A program made the position numbers and the translations under genes. This document shows positions 34,613 through 48,445 of a stretch of DNA of 64,000 bases, in pieces. Location: positions 932,501 to 996,500 of the forward strand of contig NW_026870560.1 of the NCBI RefSeq assembly GCF_963576545.1. The letters run 5' to 3'. Source of the DNA: Limanda limanda (lineage: Eukaryota > Chordata > Actinopteri > Pleuronectiformes > Pleuronectidae). The notes under the pieces are model-generated. The model ran no database searches. It had not been told where the DNA came from and saw nothing but the letters and a program-made list of their open reading frames with translations. Position 1 is the first letter of the stretch; every line of letters begins with the position of its first letter.

Positions 34613-37600
34613 AGTCTCTCCGACCTTCACAAAAAAAGTTATTCAAGAATATCTCCTCAGATTTTGGGGGAATTTCGTCGGTCGACCTCTTCCGAAGGTC
34701 GTACAAGCTCGGGGATGGTACCAATCGATCCGCAGGACCCAAATTAGTCCAGATGCAACCACTTTCCAAGTCTCTCCGACCTTCACAAAAAAAGTTATTC
34801 AAGAATATCTCTTTCTCCTATGTGCTTTCATCCCTAACCCTAACCCTAACCCTTCCGAAAGTCGGAGAAGCTCAAGGATGGTACCGATCGATGCGCGCTA
34901 CCCCATTTAGTGGGGGTAGAGCCTACTTGCAAGTCTCTCCGACCTTCACAAAAAAAGTTATTCAAGAATATCTCTTTCTCCTATGTGCTTTCATCCCTAA
35001 CCCTAACCCTAACCCTTCCAAAAGTCGGAGAAGCTCAAGGATGGTACCGATCGATGCGCGCAACCCCATTTAGTGGGGGTAGAGCCTACTTGCAAGTCTC
35101 TCCGACCTTCACAAAAAAAGTTATTCAAGAATATCTCCTCAGATTTGGGGGAATTTCGTCGGTCGACCTCTTCCGAAGGTCGTACAAGCTCGGGGATGGT
35201 ACCAATCGATCCGCAGGACCCAAATTAGTCCAGATGCAACCACTTTCCAAGTCTCTCCGACCTTCACAAAAAAAGTTATTCAAGAATATCTCTTTCTCCT
35301 ATGTGCTTTCATCCCTAACCCTAACCCTAACCCTTCCGAAAGTCGGAGAAGCTCAAGGATGGTACCGATCGATGCGCGCTACCCCATTTAGTGGGGGTAG
35401 AGCCTACTTGCAAGTCTCTCCGACCTTCACAAAAAAAGTTATTCAAGAATATCTCTTTCTCCTATGTGCTTTCATCCCTAACCCTAACCCTAACCCTTCC
35501 GAAAGTCGGAGAAGCTCAAGGATGGTACCGATCGATGCGCGCAACCCCATTTAGTGGGGGTAGAGCCTACTTGCAAGTCTCTCCGACCTTCACAAAAAAA
35601 GTTATTCAAGAATATCTCCTCAGATTTGGGGGAATTTCGTCGGTCGACCTCTTCCGAAGGTCGTACAAGCTCGGGGATGGTACCAATCGATCTGCAGGAC
35701 CCAAATTAGTCCAGATGCAACCACTTTCCAAGTCTCTCCGACCTTCACAAAAAAAGTTATTCAAGAATATCTCTTTCTCCTATGTGCTTTCATCCCTAAC
35801 CCTAACCCTAACCCTTCCGAAAGTCGGAGAAGCTCAAGGATGGTACCGATCGATGCGCGCTACCCCATTTAGTGGGGGTAGAGCCTACTTGCAAGTCTCT
35901 CCGACCTTCACAAAAAAAGTTATTCAAGAATATCTCTTTCTCCTATGTGCTTTCATCCCTAACCCTAACCCTAACCCTTCCGAAAGTCGGAGAAGCTCAA
36001 GGATGGTACCGATCGATGCGCGCAACCCCATTTAGTGGGGGTAGAGCCTACTTGCAAGTCTCTCCGACCTTCACAAAAAAAGTTATTCAAGAATATCTCC
36101 TCAGATTTGGGGGAATTTCGTCGGTCGACCTCTTCCGAAGGTCGTACAAGCTCGGGGATGGTACCAATCGATCCGCAGGACCCAAATTAGTCCAGATGCA
36201 ACCACTTTCCAAGTCTGTCCGACCTTCACAAAAAAAGTTATTCAAGAATATCTCTTTCTCCTATGTGCTTTCATCCCTAACCCTAACCCTAACCCTTCCG
36301 AAAGTCGGAGAAGCTCAAGGATGGTACCGATCGATGCGCGCTACCCCATTTAGTGGGGGTAGAGCCTACTTGCAAGTCTCTCCGACCTTCACAAAAAAAG
36401 TTATTCAAGAATATCTCTTTCTCCTATGTGCTTTCATCCCTAACCCTAACCCTAACCCTTCCGAAAGTCGGAGAAGCTCAAGGATGGTACTGATCGATGC
36501 GCGCAACCCCATTTAGTGGGGGTAGAGCCTACTTGCAAGTCTCTCCGACCTTCACAAAAAAAGTTATTCAAGAATATCTCCTCAGATTTGGGGGAATTTC
36601 GTCGGTCGACCTCTTCCGAAGGTCGTACAAGCTCGGGGATGGTACCAATCGATCCGCAGGACCCAAATTAGTCCAGATGCAACCACTTTCCAAGTCTCTC
36701 CGACCTTCACAAAAAAAGTTATTCAAGAATATCTCTTTCTCCTATGTGCTTTCATCCCTAACCCTAACCCTAACCCTTCCGAAAGTCGGAGAAGCTCAAG
36801 GATGGTACCGATCGATGCGCGCTACCCCATTTAGTGGGGGTAGAGCCTACTTGCAAGTCTCTCCGACCTTCACAAAAAAAGTTATTCAAGAATATCTCTT
36901 TCTCCTATGTGCTTTCATCCCTAACCCTAACCCTAACCCTTCCGAAAGTCGGAGAAGCTCAAGGATGGTACCGATCGATGCGCGCTACCCCATTTAGTGG
37001 GGGTAGAGCCTACTTGCAAGTCTCTCCGACCTTCACAAAAAAAGTTATTCAAGAATATCTCTTTCTCCTATGTGCTTTCATCCCTAACCCTAACCCTAAC
37101 CCTTCCGAAAGTCGGAGAAGCTCAAGGATGGTACTGATCGATGCGCGCAACCCCATTTAGTGGGGGTAGAGCCTACTTGCAAGTCTCTCCGACCTTCACA
37201 AAAAAAGTTATTCAAGAATATCTCCTCAGATTTGGGGGAATTTCGTCGGTCGACCTCTTCCGAAGGTCGTACAAGCTCGGGGATGGTACCAATCGATCCG
37301 CAGGACCCAAATTAGTCCAGATGCAACCACTTTCCAAGTCTCTCCGACCTTCACAAAAAAAGTTATTCAAGAATATCTCTTTCTCCTATGTGCTTTCATC
37401 CCTAACCCTAACCCTAACCCTTCCGAAAGTCGGAGAAGCTCAAGGATGGTACCGATCGATGCGCGCTACCCCATTTAGTGGGGGTAGAGCCTACTTGCAA
37501 GTCTCTCCGACCTTCACAAAAAAAGTTATTCAAGAATATCTCTTTCTCCTATGTGCTTTCATCCCTAACCCTAACCCTAACCCTTCCGAAAGTCGGAGAA

Positions 37601-38143
37601 GCTCAAGGATGGTACCGATCGATGCGCGCTACCCCATTTAGTGGGGGTAGAGCCTACTTGCAAGTCTCTCCGACCTTCACAAAAAAAGTTATTCAAGAAT
37701 ATCTCCTCAGATTTGGGGGAATTTCGTCGGTCGACCTCTTCCGAAGGTCGTACAAGCTCGGGGATGGTACCAATCGATCCGCAGGACCCAAATTAGTCCA
37801 GATGCAACCACTTTCCAAGTCTCTCCGACCTTCACAAAAAAAGTTATTCAAGAATATCTCTTTCTCCTATGTGCTTTCATCCCTAACCCTAACCCTAACC
37901 CTTCCGAAAGTCGGAGAAGCTCAAGGATGGTACCGATCGATGCGCGCTACCCCATTTAGTGGGGGTAGAGCCTACTTGCAAGTCTCTCCGACCTTCACAA
38001 AAAAAGTTATTCAAGAATATCTCTTTCTCCTATGTGCTTTCATCCCTAACCCTAACCCTAACCCTTCCGAAAGTCGGAGAAGCTCAAGGATGGTACCGAT
38101 CGATGCGCGCTACCCCATTTAGTGGGGGTAGAGCCTACTTGCA
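34613..38143 (+). repeat. BAA trimer run: B'AA BAA BAA BAA BAAA BAA BAA
   Basis: B monomers start at 34613 (156 bp), 35095, 35576, 36057, 36538, 37182 and 37663. From 34613 the stretch parallels 26904-30591 at an offset of 7709 to 7552 bp. The offset changes with a 6-bp telomeric-tract difference and with one missing A. The CTGTCCGACC marker at 36217 matches that at 28502. Confidence 0.9.
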
Positions 38144-40240
38144 AGTCTCTCCGACCTTCACAAAAAACGTTATTCAAGAATATCTCTTTCTCCTATGTGC
38201 TTTCATCCCTAACCCTAACCCTAACCCTTCCGAAAGTCGGAGAAGCTCAAGGATGGTACCGATCGATGCGCGCTACCCCATTTAGTGGGGGTAGAGCCTA
38301 CTTGCAAGTCTCTCCGACCTTCACAAAAAAAGTTATTCAAGAATATCTCTTTCTCCTATGTGCTTTCATCCCTAACCCTAACCCTAACCCTTCCGAAAGT
38401 CGGAGAAGCTCAAGGATGGTACCGATCGATGCGCGCTACCCCATTTAGTGGGGGTAGAGCCTACTTGCAAGTCTCTCCGACCTTCACAAAAAAAGTTATT
38501 CAAGAATATCTCTTTCTCCTATGTGCTTTCATCCCTAACCCTAACCCTAACCCTTCCGAAAGTCGGAGAAGCTCAAGGATGGTACCGATCGATGCGCGCT
38601 ACCCCATTTAGTGGGGGTAGAGCCTACTTGCAAGTCTCTCCGACCTTCACAAAAAAAGTTATTCAAGAATATCTCTTTCTCCTATGTGCTTTCATCCCTA
38701 ACCCTAACCCTAACCCTTCCGAAAGTCGGAGAAGCTCAAGGATGGTACTGATCGATGCGCGCAACCCCATTTAGTGGGGGTAGAGCCTACTTGCAAGTCT
38801 CTCCAACCTTCACAAAAAAAGTTATTCAAGAATATCTCCTCAGATTTTGGGGGAATTTCGTCGGTCGACCTCTTCCGAAGGTCGTACAAGCTCGGGGATG
38901 GTACCAATCGATCTGCAGGACCCAAATTAGTCCAGATGCAACCACTTTCCAAGTCTCTCCGACCTTCACAAAAAAAGTTATTCAAGAATATCTCTTTCTC
39001 CTATGTGCTTTCATCCCTATCCCTAACCCTAACCCTTCCGAAAGTCGGAGAAGCTCAAGGATGGTACCGATCGATGCGCGCTACCCCATTTAGTGGGGGT
39101 AGAGCCTACTTGCAAGTCTCTCCGACCTTCACAAAAAAAGTTATTCAAGAATATCTCTTTCTCCTATGTGCTTTCATCCCTAACCCTAACCCTAACCCTT
39201 CCGAAAGTCGGAGAAGCTCAAGGATGGTACTGATCGATGCGCGCAACCCCATTTAGTGGGGGTAGAGCCTACTTGCAAGTCTCTCCGACCTTCACAAAAA
39301 AAGTTATTCAAGAATATCTCCTCAGATTTTGGGGGAATTTCGTCGGTCGACCTCTTCCGAAGGTCGTACAAGCTCGGGGATGGTACCAATCGATCTGCAG
39401 GACCCAAATTAGTCCAGATGCAACCACTTTCCAAGTCTCTCCGACCTTCACAAAAAAAGTTATTCAAGAATATCTCTTTCTCCTATGTGCTTTCATCCCT
39501 AACCCTAACCCTAACCCTTCCGAAAGTCGGAGAAGCTCAAGGATGGTACCGATCGATGCGCGCTACCCCATTTAGTGGGGGTAGAGCCTACTTGCAAGTC
39601 TCTCCGACCTTCACAAAAAAAGTTATTCAAGAATATCTCTTTCTCCTATGTGCTTTCATCCCTAACCCTAACCCTAACCCTTCCAAAAGTCGGAGAAGCT
39701 CAAGGATGGTACCGATTGATGCGCGCAACCCCATTTAGTGGGGGTAGAGCCTACTTGCAAGTCTCTCCGACCTTCACAAAAAAAGTTATTCAAGAATATC
39801 TCCTCAGATTTGGGGGAATTTCGTCGGTCGACCTCTTCCGAAGGTCGTACAAGCTCGGGGATGGTACCAATCGATCCGCAGGACCCAAATTAGTCCAGAT
39901 GCAACCACTTTCCAAGTCTCTCCGACCTTCACAAAAAAAGTTATTCAAGAATATCTCTTTCTCCTATGTGCTTTCATCCCTAACCCTAACCCTAACCCTT
40001 CCGAAAGTCGGAGAAGCTCAAGGATGGTACCGATCGATGCGCGCTACCCCATTTAGTGGGGGTAGAGCCTACTTGCAAGTCTCTCCGACCTTCACAAAAA
40101 AAGTTATTCAAGAATATCTCTTTCTCCTATGTGCTTTCATCCCTAACCCTAACCCTAACCCTTCCGAAAGTCGGAGAAGCTCAAGGATGGTACCGATCGA
40201 TGCGCGCTACCCCATTTAGTGGGGGTAGAGCCTACTTGCA
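38144..40240 (+). repeat. 2097-bp 13-monomer unit, first copy (holds large block copy 4)
   Basis: The order is A*AAA B'AA B'AA BAA. A private A-to-T change at 39020 turns one telomeric unit into CCCTAT and recurs at 41117, exactly 2097 bp on. CGATTGATGCG is at 39717. The next copy follows directly, so this is a recent tandem duplication. Confidence 0.95.
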
Positions 40241-43200
40241 AGTCTCTCCGACCTTCACAAAAAACGTTATTCAAGAATATCTCTTTCTCCTATGTGCTTT
40301 CATCCCTAACCCTAACCCTAACCCTTCCGAAAGTCGGAGAAGCTCAAGGATGGTACCGATCGATGCGCGCTACCCCATTTAGTGGGGGTAGAGCCTACTT
40401 GCAAGTCTCTCCGACCTTCACAAAAAAAGTTATTCAAGAATATCTCTTTCTCCTATGTGCTTTCATCCCTAACCCTAACCCTAACCCTTCCGAAAGTCGG
40501 AGAAGCTCAAGGATGGTACCGATCGATGCGCGCTACCCCATTTAGTGGGGGTAGAGCCTACTTGCAAGTCTCTCCGACCTTCACAAAAAAAGTTATTCAA
40601 GAATATCTCTTTCTCCTATGTGCTTTCATCCCTAACCCTAACCCTAACCCTTCCGAAAGTCGGAGAAGCTCAAGGATGGTACCGATCGATGCGCGCTACC
40701 CCATTTAGTGGGGGTAGAGCCTACTTGCAAGTCTCTCCGACCTTCACAAAAAAAGTTATTCAAGAATATCTCTTTCTCCTATGTGCTTTCATCCCTAACC
40801 CTAACCCTAACCCTTCCGAAAGTCGGAGAAGCTCAAGGATGGTACTGATCGATGCGCGCAACCCCATTTAGTGGGGGTAGAGCCTACTTGCAAGTCTCTC
40901 CAACCTTCACAAAAAAAGTTATTCAAGAATATCTCCTCAGATTTTGGGGGAATTTCGTCGGTCGACCTCTTCCGAAGGTCGTACAAGCTCGGGGATGGTA
41001 CCAATCGATCTGCAGGACCCAAATTAGTCCAGATGCAACCACTTTCCAAGTCTCTCCGACCTTCACAAAAAAAGTTATTCAAGAATATCTCTTTCTCCTA
41101 TGTGCTTTCATCCCTATCCCTAACCCTAACCCTTCCGAAAGTCGGAGAAGCTCAAGGATGGTACCGATCGATGCGCGCTACCCCATTTAGTGGGGGTAGA
41201 GCCTACTTGCAAGTCTCTCCGACCTTCACAAAAAAAGTTATTCAAGAATATCTCTTTCTCCTATGTGCTTTCATCCCTAACCCTAACCCTAACCCTTCCG
41301 AAAGTCGGAGAAGCTCAAGGATGGTACTGATCGATGCGCGCAACCCCATTTAGTGGGGGTAGAGCCTACTTGCAAGTCTCTCCGACCTTCACAAAAAAAG
41401 TTATTCAAGAATATCTCCTCAGATTTTGGGGGAATTTCGTCGGTCGACCTCTTCCGAAGGTCGTACAAGCTCGGGGATGGTACCAATCGATCTGCAGGAC
41501 CCAAATTAGTCCAGATGCAACCACTTTCCAAGTCTCTCCGACCTTCACAAAAAAAGTTATTCAAGAATATCTCTTTCTCCTATGTGCTTTCATCCCTAAC
41601 CCTAACCCTAACCCTTCCGAAAGTCGGAGAAGCTCAAGGATGGTACCGATCGATGCGCGCTACCCCATTTAGTGGGGGTAGAGCCTACTTGCAAGTCTCT
41701 CCGACCTTCACAAAAAAAGTTATTCAAGAATATCTCTTTCTCCTATGTGCTTTCATCCCTAACCCTAACCCTAACCCTTCCAAAAGTCGGAGAAGCTCAA
41801 GGATGGTACCGATTGATGCGCGCAACCCCATTTAGTGGGGGTAGAGCCTACTTGCAAGTCTCTCCGACCTTCACAAAAAAAGTTATTCAAGAATATCTCC
41901 TCAGATTTGGGGGAATTTCGTCGGTCGACCTCTTCCGAAGGTCGTACAAGCTCGGGGATGGTACCAATCGATCCGCAGGACCCAAATTAGTCCAGATGCA
42001 ACCACTTTCCAAGTCTCTCCGACCTTCACAAAAAAAGTTATTCAAGAATATCTCTTTCTCCTATGTGCTTTCATCCCTAACCCTAACCCTAACCCTTCCG
42101 AAAGTCGGAGAAGCTCAAGGATGGTACCGATCGATGCGCGCTACCCCATTTAGTGGGGGTAGAGCCTACTTGCAAGTCTCTCCGACCTTCACAAAAAAAG
42201 TTATTCAAGAATATCTCTTTCTCCTATGTGCTTTCATCCCTAACCCTAACCCTAACCCTTCCGAAAGTCGGAGAAGCTCAAGGATGGTACCGATCGATGC
42301 GCGCTACCCCATTTAGTGGGGGTAGAGCCTACTTGCAAGTCTCTCCGACCTTCACAAAAAAAGTTATTCAAGAATATCTCTTTCTCCTATGTGCTTTCAT
42401 CCCTAACCCTAACCCTAACCCTTCCGAAAGTCGGAGAAGCTCAAGGATGGTACCGATCGATGCGCGCTACCCCATTTAGTGGGGGTAGAGCCTACTTGCA
42501 AGTCTCTCCGACCTTCACAAAAAAAGTTATTCAAGAATATCTCTTTCTCCTATGTGCTTTCATCCCTAACCCTAACCCTAACCCTTCCGAAAGTCGGAGA
42601 AGCTCAAGGATGGTACTGATCGATGCGCGCAACCCCATTTAGTGGGGGTAGAGCCTACTTGCAAGTCTCTCCGACCTTCACAAAAAAAGTTATTCAAGAA
42701 TATCTCCTCAGATTTGGGGGAATTTCGTCGGTCGACCTTTTCCGAAGGTCGTACAAGCTCGGGGATGGTACCAATCGATCCGCAGGACCCAAATTAGTCC
42801 AGATGCAACCACTTTCCAAGTCTCTCCGACCTTCACAAAAAAAGTTATTCAAGAATATCTCTTTCTCCTATGTGCTTTCATCCCTAACCCTAACCCTAAC
42901 CCTTCCGAAAGTCGGAGAAGCTCAAGGATGGTACTGATCGATGCGCGCTACCCCATTTAGTGGGGGTAGAGCCTACTTGCAAGTCTCTCCGACCTTCACA
43001 AAAAAAGTTATTCAAGAATATCTCCTCAGATTTGGGGGAATTTCGTCGGTCGACCTCTTCCGAAGGTCGTACAAGCTCGGGGATGGTACCAATCGATCCG
43101 CAGGACCCAAATTAGTCCAGATGCAACCACTTTCCAAGTCTCTCCGACCTTCACAAAAAAAGTTATTCAAGAATATCTCTTTCTCCTATGTGCTTTCATC

Positions 43201-43462
43201 CCTAACCCTAACCCTAACCCTTCCGAAAGTCGGAGAAGCTCAAGGATGGTACCGATCGATGCGCGCTACCCCATTTAGTGGGGGTAGAGCCTACTTGCAA
43301 GTCTCTCCGACCTTCACAAAAAAAGTTATTCAAGAATATCTCTTTCTCCTATGTGCTTTCATCCCTAACCCTAACCCTAACCCTTCCGAAAGTCGGAGAA
43401 GCTCAAGGATGGTACCGATCGATGCGCGCTACCCCATTTAGTGGGGGTAGAGCCTACTTGCA
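40241..43462 (+). repeat. 3222-bp 20-monomer HOR, copy 2 (first 2097 bp duplicate the previous unit)
   Basis: The first 2097 bp repeat the preceding unit, including CCCTAT at 41117 and CGATTGATGCG at 41814. The rest completes the 20-monomer HOR seen at 30592 and 45224, with four A from 42012 and a pentamer from 42664 whose first B is CTTTTCC-type. Confidence 0.94.
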
Positions 43463-45223
43463 AGTCTCTCCGACCTTCACAAAAAAAGTTATTCAAGAAT
43501 ATCTCCTCAGATTTGGGGGAATTTCGTCGGTCGACCTCTTCCGAAGGTCGTACAAGCTCGGGGATGGTACCAATCGATCCGCAGGACCCAAATTAGTCCA
43601 GATGCAACCACTTTCCAAGTCTCTCCGACCTTCACAAAAAAAGTTATTCAAGAATATCTCTTTCTCCTATGTGCTTTCATCCCTAACCCTAACCCTAACC
43701 CTTCCGAAAGTCGGAGAAGCTCAAGGATGGTACCGATCGATGCGCGCTACCCCATTTAGTGGGGGTAGAGCCTACTTGCAAGTCTCTCCGACCTTCACAA
43801 AAAAAGTTATTCAAGAATATCTCTTTCTCCTATGTGCTTTCATCCCTAACCCTAACCCTAACCCTTCCGAAAGTCGGAGAAGCTCAAGGATGGTACTGAT
43901 CGATGCGCGCAACCCCATTTAGTGGGGGTAGAGCCTACTTGCAAGTCTCTCCGACCTTCACAAAAAAAGTTATTCAAGAATATCTCCTCAGATTTGGGGG
44001 AATTTCGTCGGTCGACCTTTTCCGAAGGTCGTACAAGCTCGGGGATGGTACCAATCGATCCGCAGGACCCAAATTAGTCCAGATGCAACCACTTTCCAAG
44101 TCTCTCCGACCTTCACAAAAAAAGTTATTCAAGAATATCTCTTTCTCCTATGTGCTTTCATCCCTAACCCTAACCCTAACCCTTCCGAAAGTCGGAGAAG
44201 CTCAAGGATGGTACTGATCGATGCGCGCTACCCCATTTAGTGGGGGTAGAGCCTACTTGCAAGTCTCTCCGACCTTCACAAAAAAAGTTATTCAAGAATA
44301 TCTCCTCAGATTTGGGGGAATTTCGTCGGTCGACCTCTTCCGAAGGTCGTACAAGCTCGGGGATGGTACCAATCGATCCGCAGGACCCAAATTAGTCCAG
44401 ATGCAACCACTTTCCAAGTCTCTCCGACCTTCACAAAAAAAGTTATTCAAGAATATCTCTTTCTCCTATGTGCTTTCATCCCTAACCCTAACCCTAACCC
44501 TTCCGAAAGTCGGAGAAGCTCAAGGATGGTACCGATCGATGCGCGCTACCCCATTTAGTGGGGGTAGAGCCTACTTGCAAGTCTCTCCGACCTTCACAAA
44601 AAAAGTTATTCAAGAATATCTCTTTCTCCTATGTGCTTTCATCCCTAACCCTAACCCTAACCCTTCCGAAAGTCGGAGAAGCTCAAGGATGGTACCGATC
44701 GATGCGCGCTACCCCATTTAGTGGGGGTAGAGCCTACTTGCAAGTCTCTCCGACCTTCACAAAAAAAGTTATTCAAGAATATCTCCTCAGATTTGGGGGA
44801 ATTTCGTCGGTCGACCTCTTCCGAAGGTCGTACAAGCTCGGGGATGGTACCAATCGATCCGCAGGACCCAAATTAGTCCAGATGCAACCACTTTCCAAGT
44901 CTCTCCGACCTTCACAAAAAAAGTTATTCAAGAATATCTCTTTCTCCTATGTGCTTTCATCCCTAACCCTAACCCTAACCCTTCCGAAAGTCGGAGAAGC
45001 TCAAGGATGGTACCGATCGATGCGCGCTACCCCATTTAGTGGGGGTAGAGCCTACTTGCAAGTCTCTCCGACCTTCACAAAAAAAGTTATTCAAGAATAT
45101 CTCTTTCTCCTATGTGCTTTCATCCCTAACCCTAACCCTAACCCTTCCGAAAGTCGGAGAAGCTCAAGGATGGTACCGATCGATGCGTGCTACCCCATTT
45201 AGTGGGGGTAGAGCCTACTTGCA
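43463..45223 (+). repeat. BAA BABAA BAA
   Basis: B monomers start at 43463, 43944 (CTTTTCC-type), 44262 and 44743. The last A before the next block carries GATGCGTGCTACC at 45188, a private CpG-to-TpG change. Confidence 0.92.
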
Positions 45224-48200
45224 AGTCTCTCCGACCTTCACAAAAAACGTTATTCAAGAATATCTCTTTCTCCTATGTGCTTTCATCCCTAACCCTAACC
45301 CTAACCCTTCCGAAAGTCGGAGAAGCTCAAGGATGGTACCGATCGATGCGCGCTACCCCATTTAGTGGGGGTAGAGCCTACTTGCAAGTCTCTCCGACCT
45401 TCACAAAAAAAGTTATTCAAGAATATCTCTTTCTCCTATGTGCTTTCATCCCTAACCCTAACCCTAACCCTTCCGAAAGTCGGAGAAGCTCAAGGATGGT
45501 ACCGATCGATGCGCGCTACCCCATTTAGTGGGGGTAGAGCCTACTTGCAAGTCTCTCCGACCTTCACAAAAAAAGTTATTCAAGAATATCTCTTTCTCCT
45601 ATGTGCTTTCATCCCTAACCCTAACCCTAACCCTTCCGAAAGTCGGAGAAGCTCAAGGATGGTACCGATCGATGCGCGCTACCCCATTTAGTGGGGGTAG
45701 AGCCTACTTGCAAGTCTCTCCGACCTTCACAAAAAAAGTTATTCAAGAATATCTCTTTCTCCTATGTGCTTTCATCCCTAACCCTAACCCTAACCCTTCC
45801 GAAAGTCGGAGAAGCTCAAGGATGGTACTGATCGATGCGCGCAACCCCATTTAGTGGGGGTAGAGCCTACTTGCAAGTCTCTCCAACCTTCACAAAAAAA
45901 GTTATTCAAGAATATCTCCTCAGATTTTGGGGGAATTTCGTCGGTCGACCTCTTCCGAAGGTCGTACAAGCTCGGGGATGGTACCAATCGATCTGCAGGA
46001 CCCAAATTAGTCCAGATGCAACCACTTTCCAAGTCTCTCCGACCTTCACAAAAAAAGTTATTCAAGAATATCTCTTTCTCCTATGTGCTTTCATCCCTAA
46101 CCCTAACCCTAACCCTTCCGAAAGTCGGAGAAGCTCAAGGATGGTACCGATCGATGCGCGCTACCCCATTTAGTGGGGGTAGAGCCTACTTGCAAGTCTC
46201 TCCGACCTTCACAAAAAAAGTTATTCAAGAATATCTCTTTCTCCTATGTGCTTTCATCCCTAACCCTAACCCTAACCCTTCCGAAAGTCGGAGAAGCTCA
46301 AGGATGGTACTGATCGATGCGCGCAACCCCATTTAGTGGGGGTAGAGCCTACTTGCAAGTCTCTCCGACCTTCACAAAAAAAGTTATTCAAGAATATCTC
46401 CTCAGATTTTGGGGGAATTTCGTCGGTCGACCTCTTCCGAAGGTCGTACAAGCTCGGGGATGGTACCAATCGATCTGCAGGACCCAAATTAGTCCAGATG
46501 CAACCACTTTCCAAGTCTCTCCGACCTTCACAAAAAAAGTTATTCAAGAATATCTCTTTCTCCTATGTGCTTTCATCCCTAACCCTAACCCTAACCCTTC
46601 CGAAAGTCGGAGAAGCTCAAGGATGGTACCGATCGATGCGCGCTACCCCATTTAGTGGGGGTAGAGCCTACTTGCAAGTCTCTCCGACCTTCACAAAAAA
46701 AGTTATTCAAGAATATCTCTTTCTCCTATGTGCTTTCATCCCTAACCCTAACCCTAACCCTTCCAAAAGTCGGAGAAGCTCAAGGATGGTACCGATTGAT
46801 GCGCGCAACCCCATTTAGTGGGGGTAGAGCCTACTTGCAAGTCTCTCCGACCTTCACAAAAAAAGTTATTCAAGAATATCTCCTCAGATTTGGGGGAATT
46901 TCGTCGGTCGACCTCTTCCGAAGGTCGTACAAGCTCGGGGATGGTACCAATCGATCCGCAGGACCCAAATTAGTCCAGATGCAACCACTTTCCAAGTCTC
47001 TCCGACCTTCACAAAAAAAGTTATTCAAGAATATCTCTTTCTCCTATGTGCTTTCATCCCTAACCCTAACCCTAACCCTTCCGAAAGTCGGAGAAGCTCA
47101 AGGATGGTACCGATCGATGCGCGCTACCCCATTTAGTGGGGGTAGAGCCTACTTGCAAGTCTCTCCGACCTTCACAAAAAAAGTTATTCAAGAATATCTC
47201 TTTCTCCTATGTGCTTTCATCCCTAACCCTAACCCTAACCCTTCCGAAAGTCGGAGAAGCTCAAGGATGGTACCGATCGATGCGCGCTACCCCATTTAGT
47301 GGGGGTAGAGCCTACTTGCAAGTCTCTCCGACCTTCACAAAAAAAGTTATTCAAGAATATCTCTTTCTCCTATGTGCTTTCATCCCTAACCCTAACCCTA
47401 ACCCTTCCGAAAGTCGGAGAAGCTCAAGGATGGTACCGATCGATGCGCGCTACCCCATTTAGTGGGGGTAGAGCCTACTTGCAAGTCTCTCCGACCTTCA
47501 CAAAAAAAGTTATTCAAGAATATCTCTTTCTCCTATGTGCTTTCATCCCTAACCCTAACCCTAACCCTTCCGAAAGTCGGAGAAGCTCAAGGATGGTACT
47601 GATCGATGCGCGCAACCCCATTTAGTGGGGGTAGAGCCTACTTGCAAGTCTCTCCGACCTTCACAAAAAAAGTTATTCAAGAATATCTCCTCAGATTTGG
47701 GGGAATTTCGTCGGTCGACCTTTTCCGAAGGTCGTACAAGCTCGGGGATGGTACCAATCGATCCGCAGGACCCAAATTAGTCCAGATGCAACCACTTTCC
47801 AAGTCTCTCCGACCTTCACAAAAAAAGTTATTCAAGAATATCTCTTTCTCCTATGTGCTTTCATCCCTAACCCTAACCCTAACCCTTCCGAAAGTCGGAG
47901 AAGCTCAAGGATGGTACTGATCGATGCGCGCTACCCCATTTAGTGGGGGTAGAGCCTACTTGCAAGTCTCTCCGACCTTCACAAAAAAAGTTATTCAAGA
48001 ATATCTCCTCAGATTTGGGGGAATTTCGTCGGTCGACCTCTTCCGAAGGTCGTACAAGCTCGGGGATGGTACCAATCGATCCGCAGGACCCAAATTAGTC
48101 CAGATGCAACCACTTTCCAAGTCTCTCCGACCTTCACAAAAAAAGTTATTCAAGAATATCTCTTTCTCCTATGTGCTTTCATCCCTAACCCTAACCCTAA

Positions 48201-48445
48201 CCCTTCCGAAAGTCGGAGAAGCTCAAGGATGGTACCGATCGATGCGCGCTACCCCATTTAGTGGGGGTAGAGCCTACTTGCAAGTCTCTCCGACCTTCAC
48301 AAAAAAAGTTATTCAAGAATATCTCTTTCTCCTATGTGCTTTCATCCCTAACCCTAACCCTAACCCTTCCGAAAGTCGGAGAAGCTCAAGGATGGTACTG
48401 ATCGATGCGCGCAACCCCATTTAGTGGGGGTAGAGCCTACTTGCA
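45224..48445 (+). repeat. 3222-bp 20-monomer HOR, copy 3
   Basis: It lies 4983 bp downstream of copy 2 with the same monomer order and the same CGATTGATGCG slot marker at 46797, but has normal CCCTAA where copy 2 has CCCTAT. It therefore did not derive from the CCCTAT version without later conversion. The pentamer begins at 47647 with a CTTTTCC-type B. Confidence 0.94.

Noticed and set aside
38144..48445. Long identical duplications as assembly artefacts
   Set aside because: Not adopted as the explanation, because copies differ at consistent private sites (39020, 45188, 48701) and by whole monomers. Collapse or over-expansion of near-identical units still cannot be excluded without reads.
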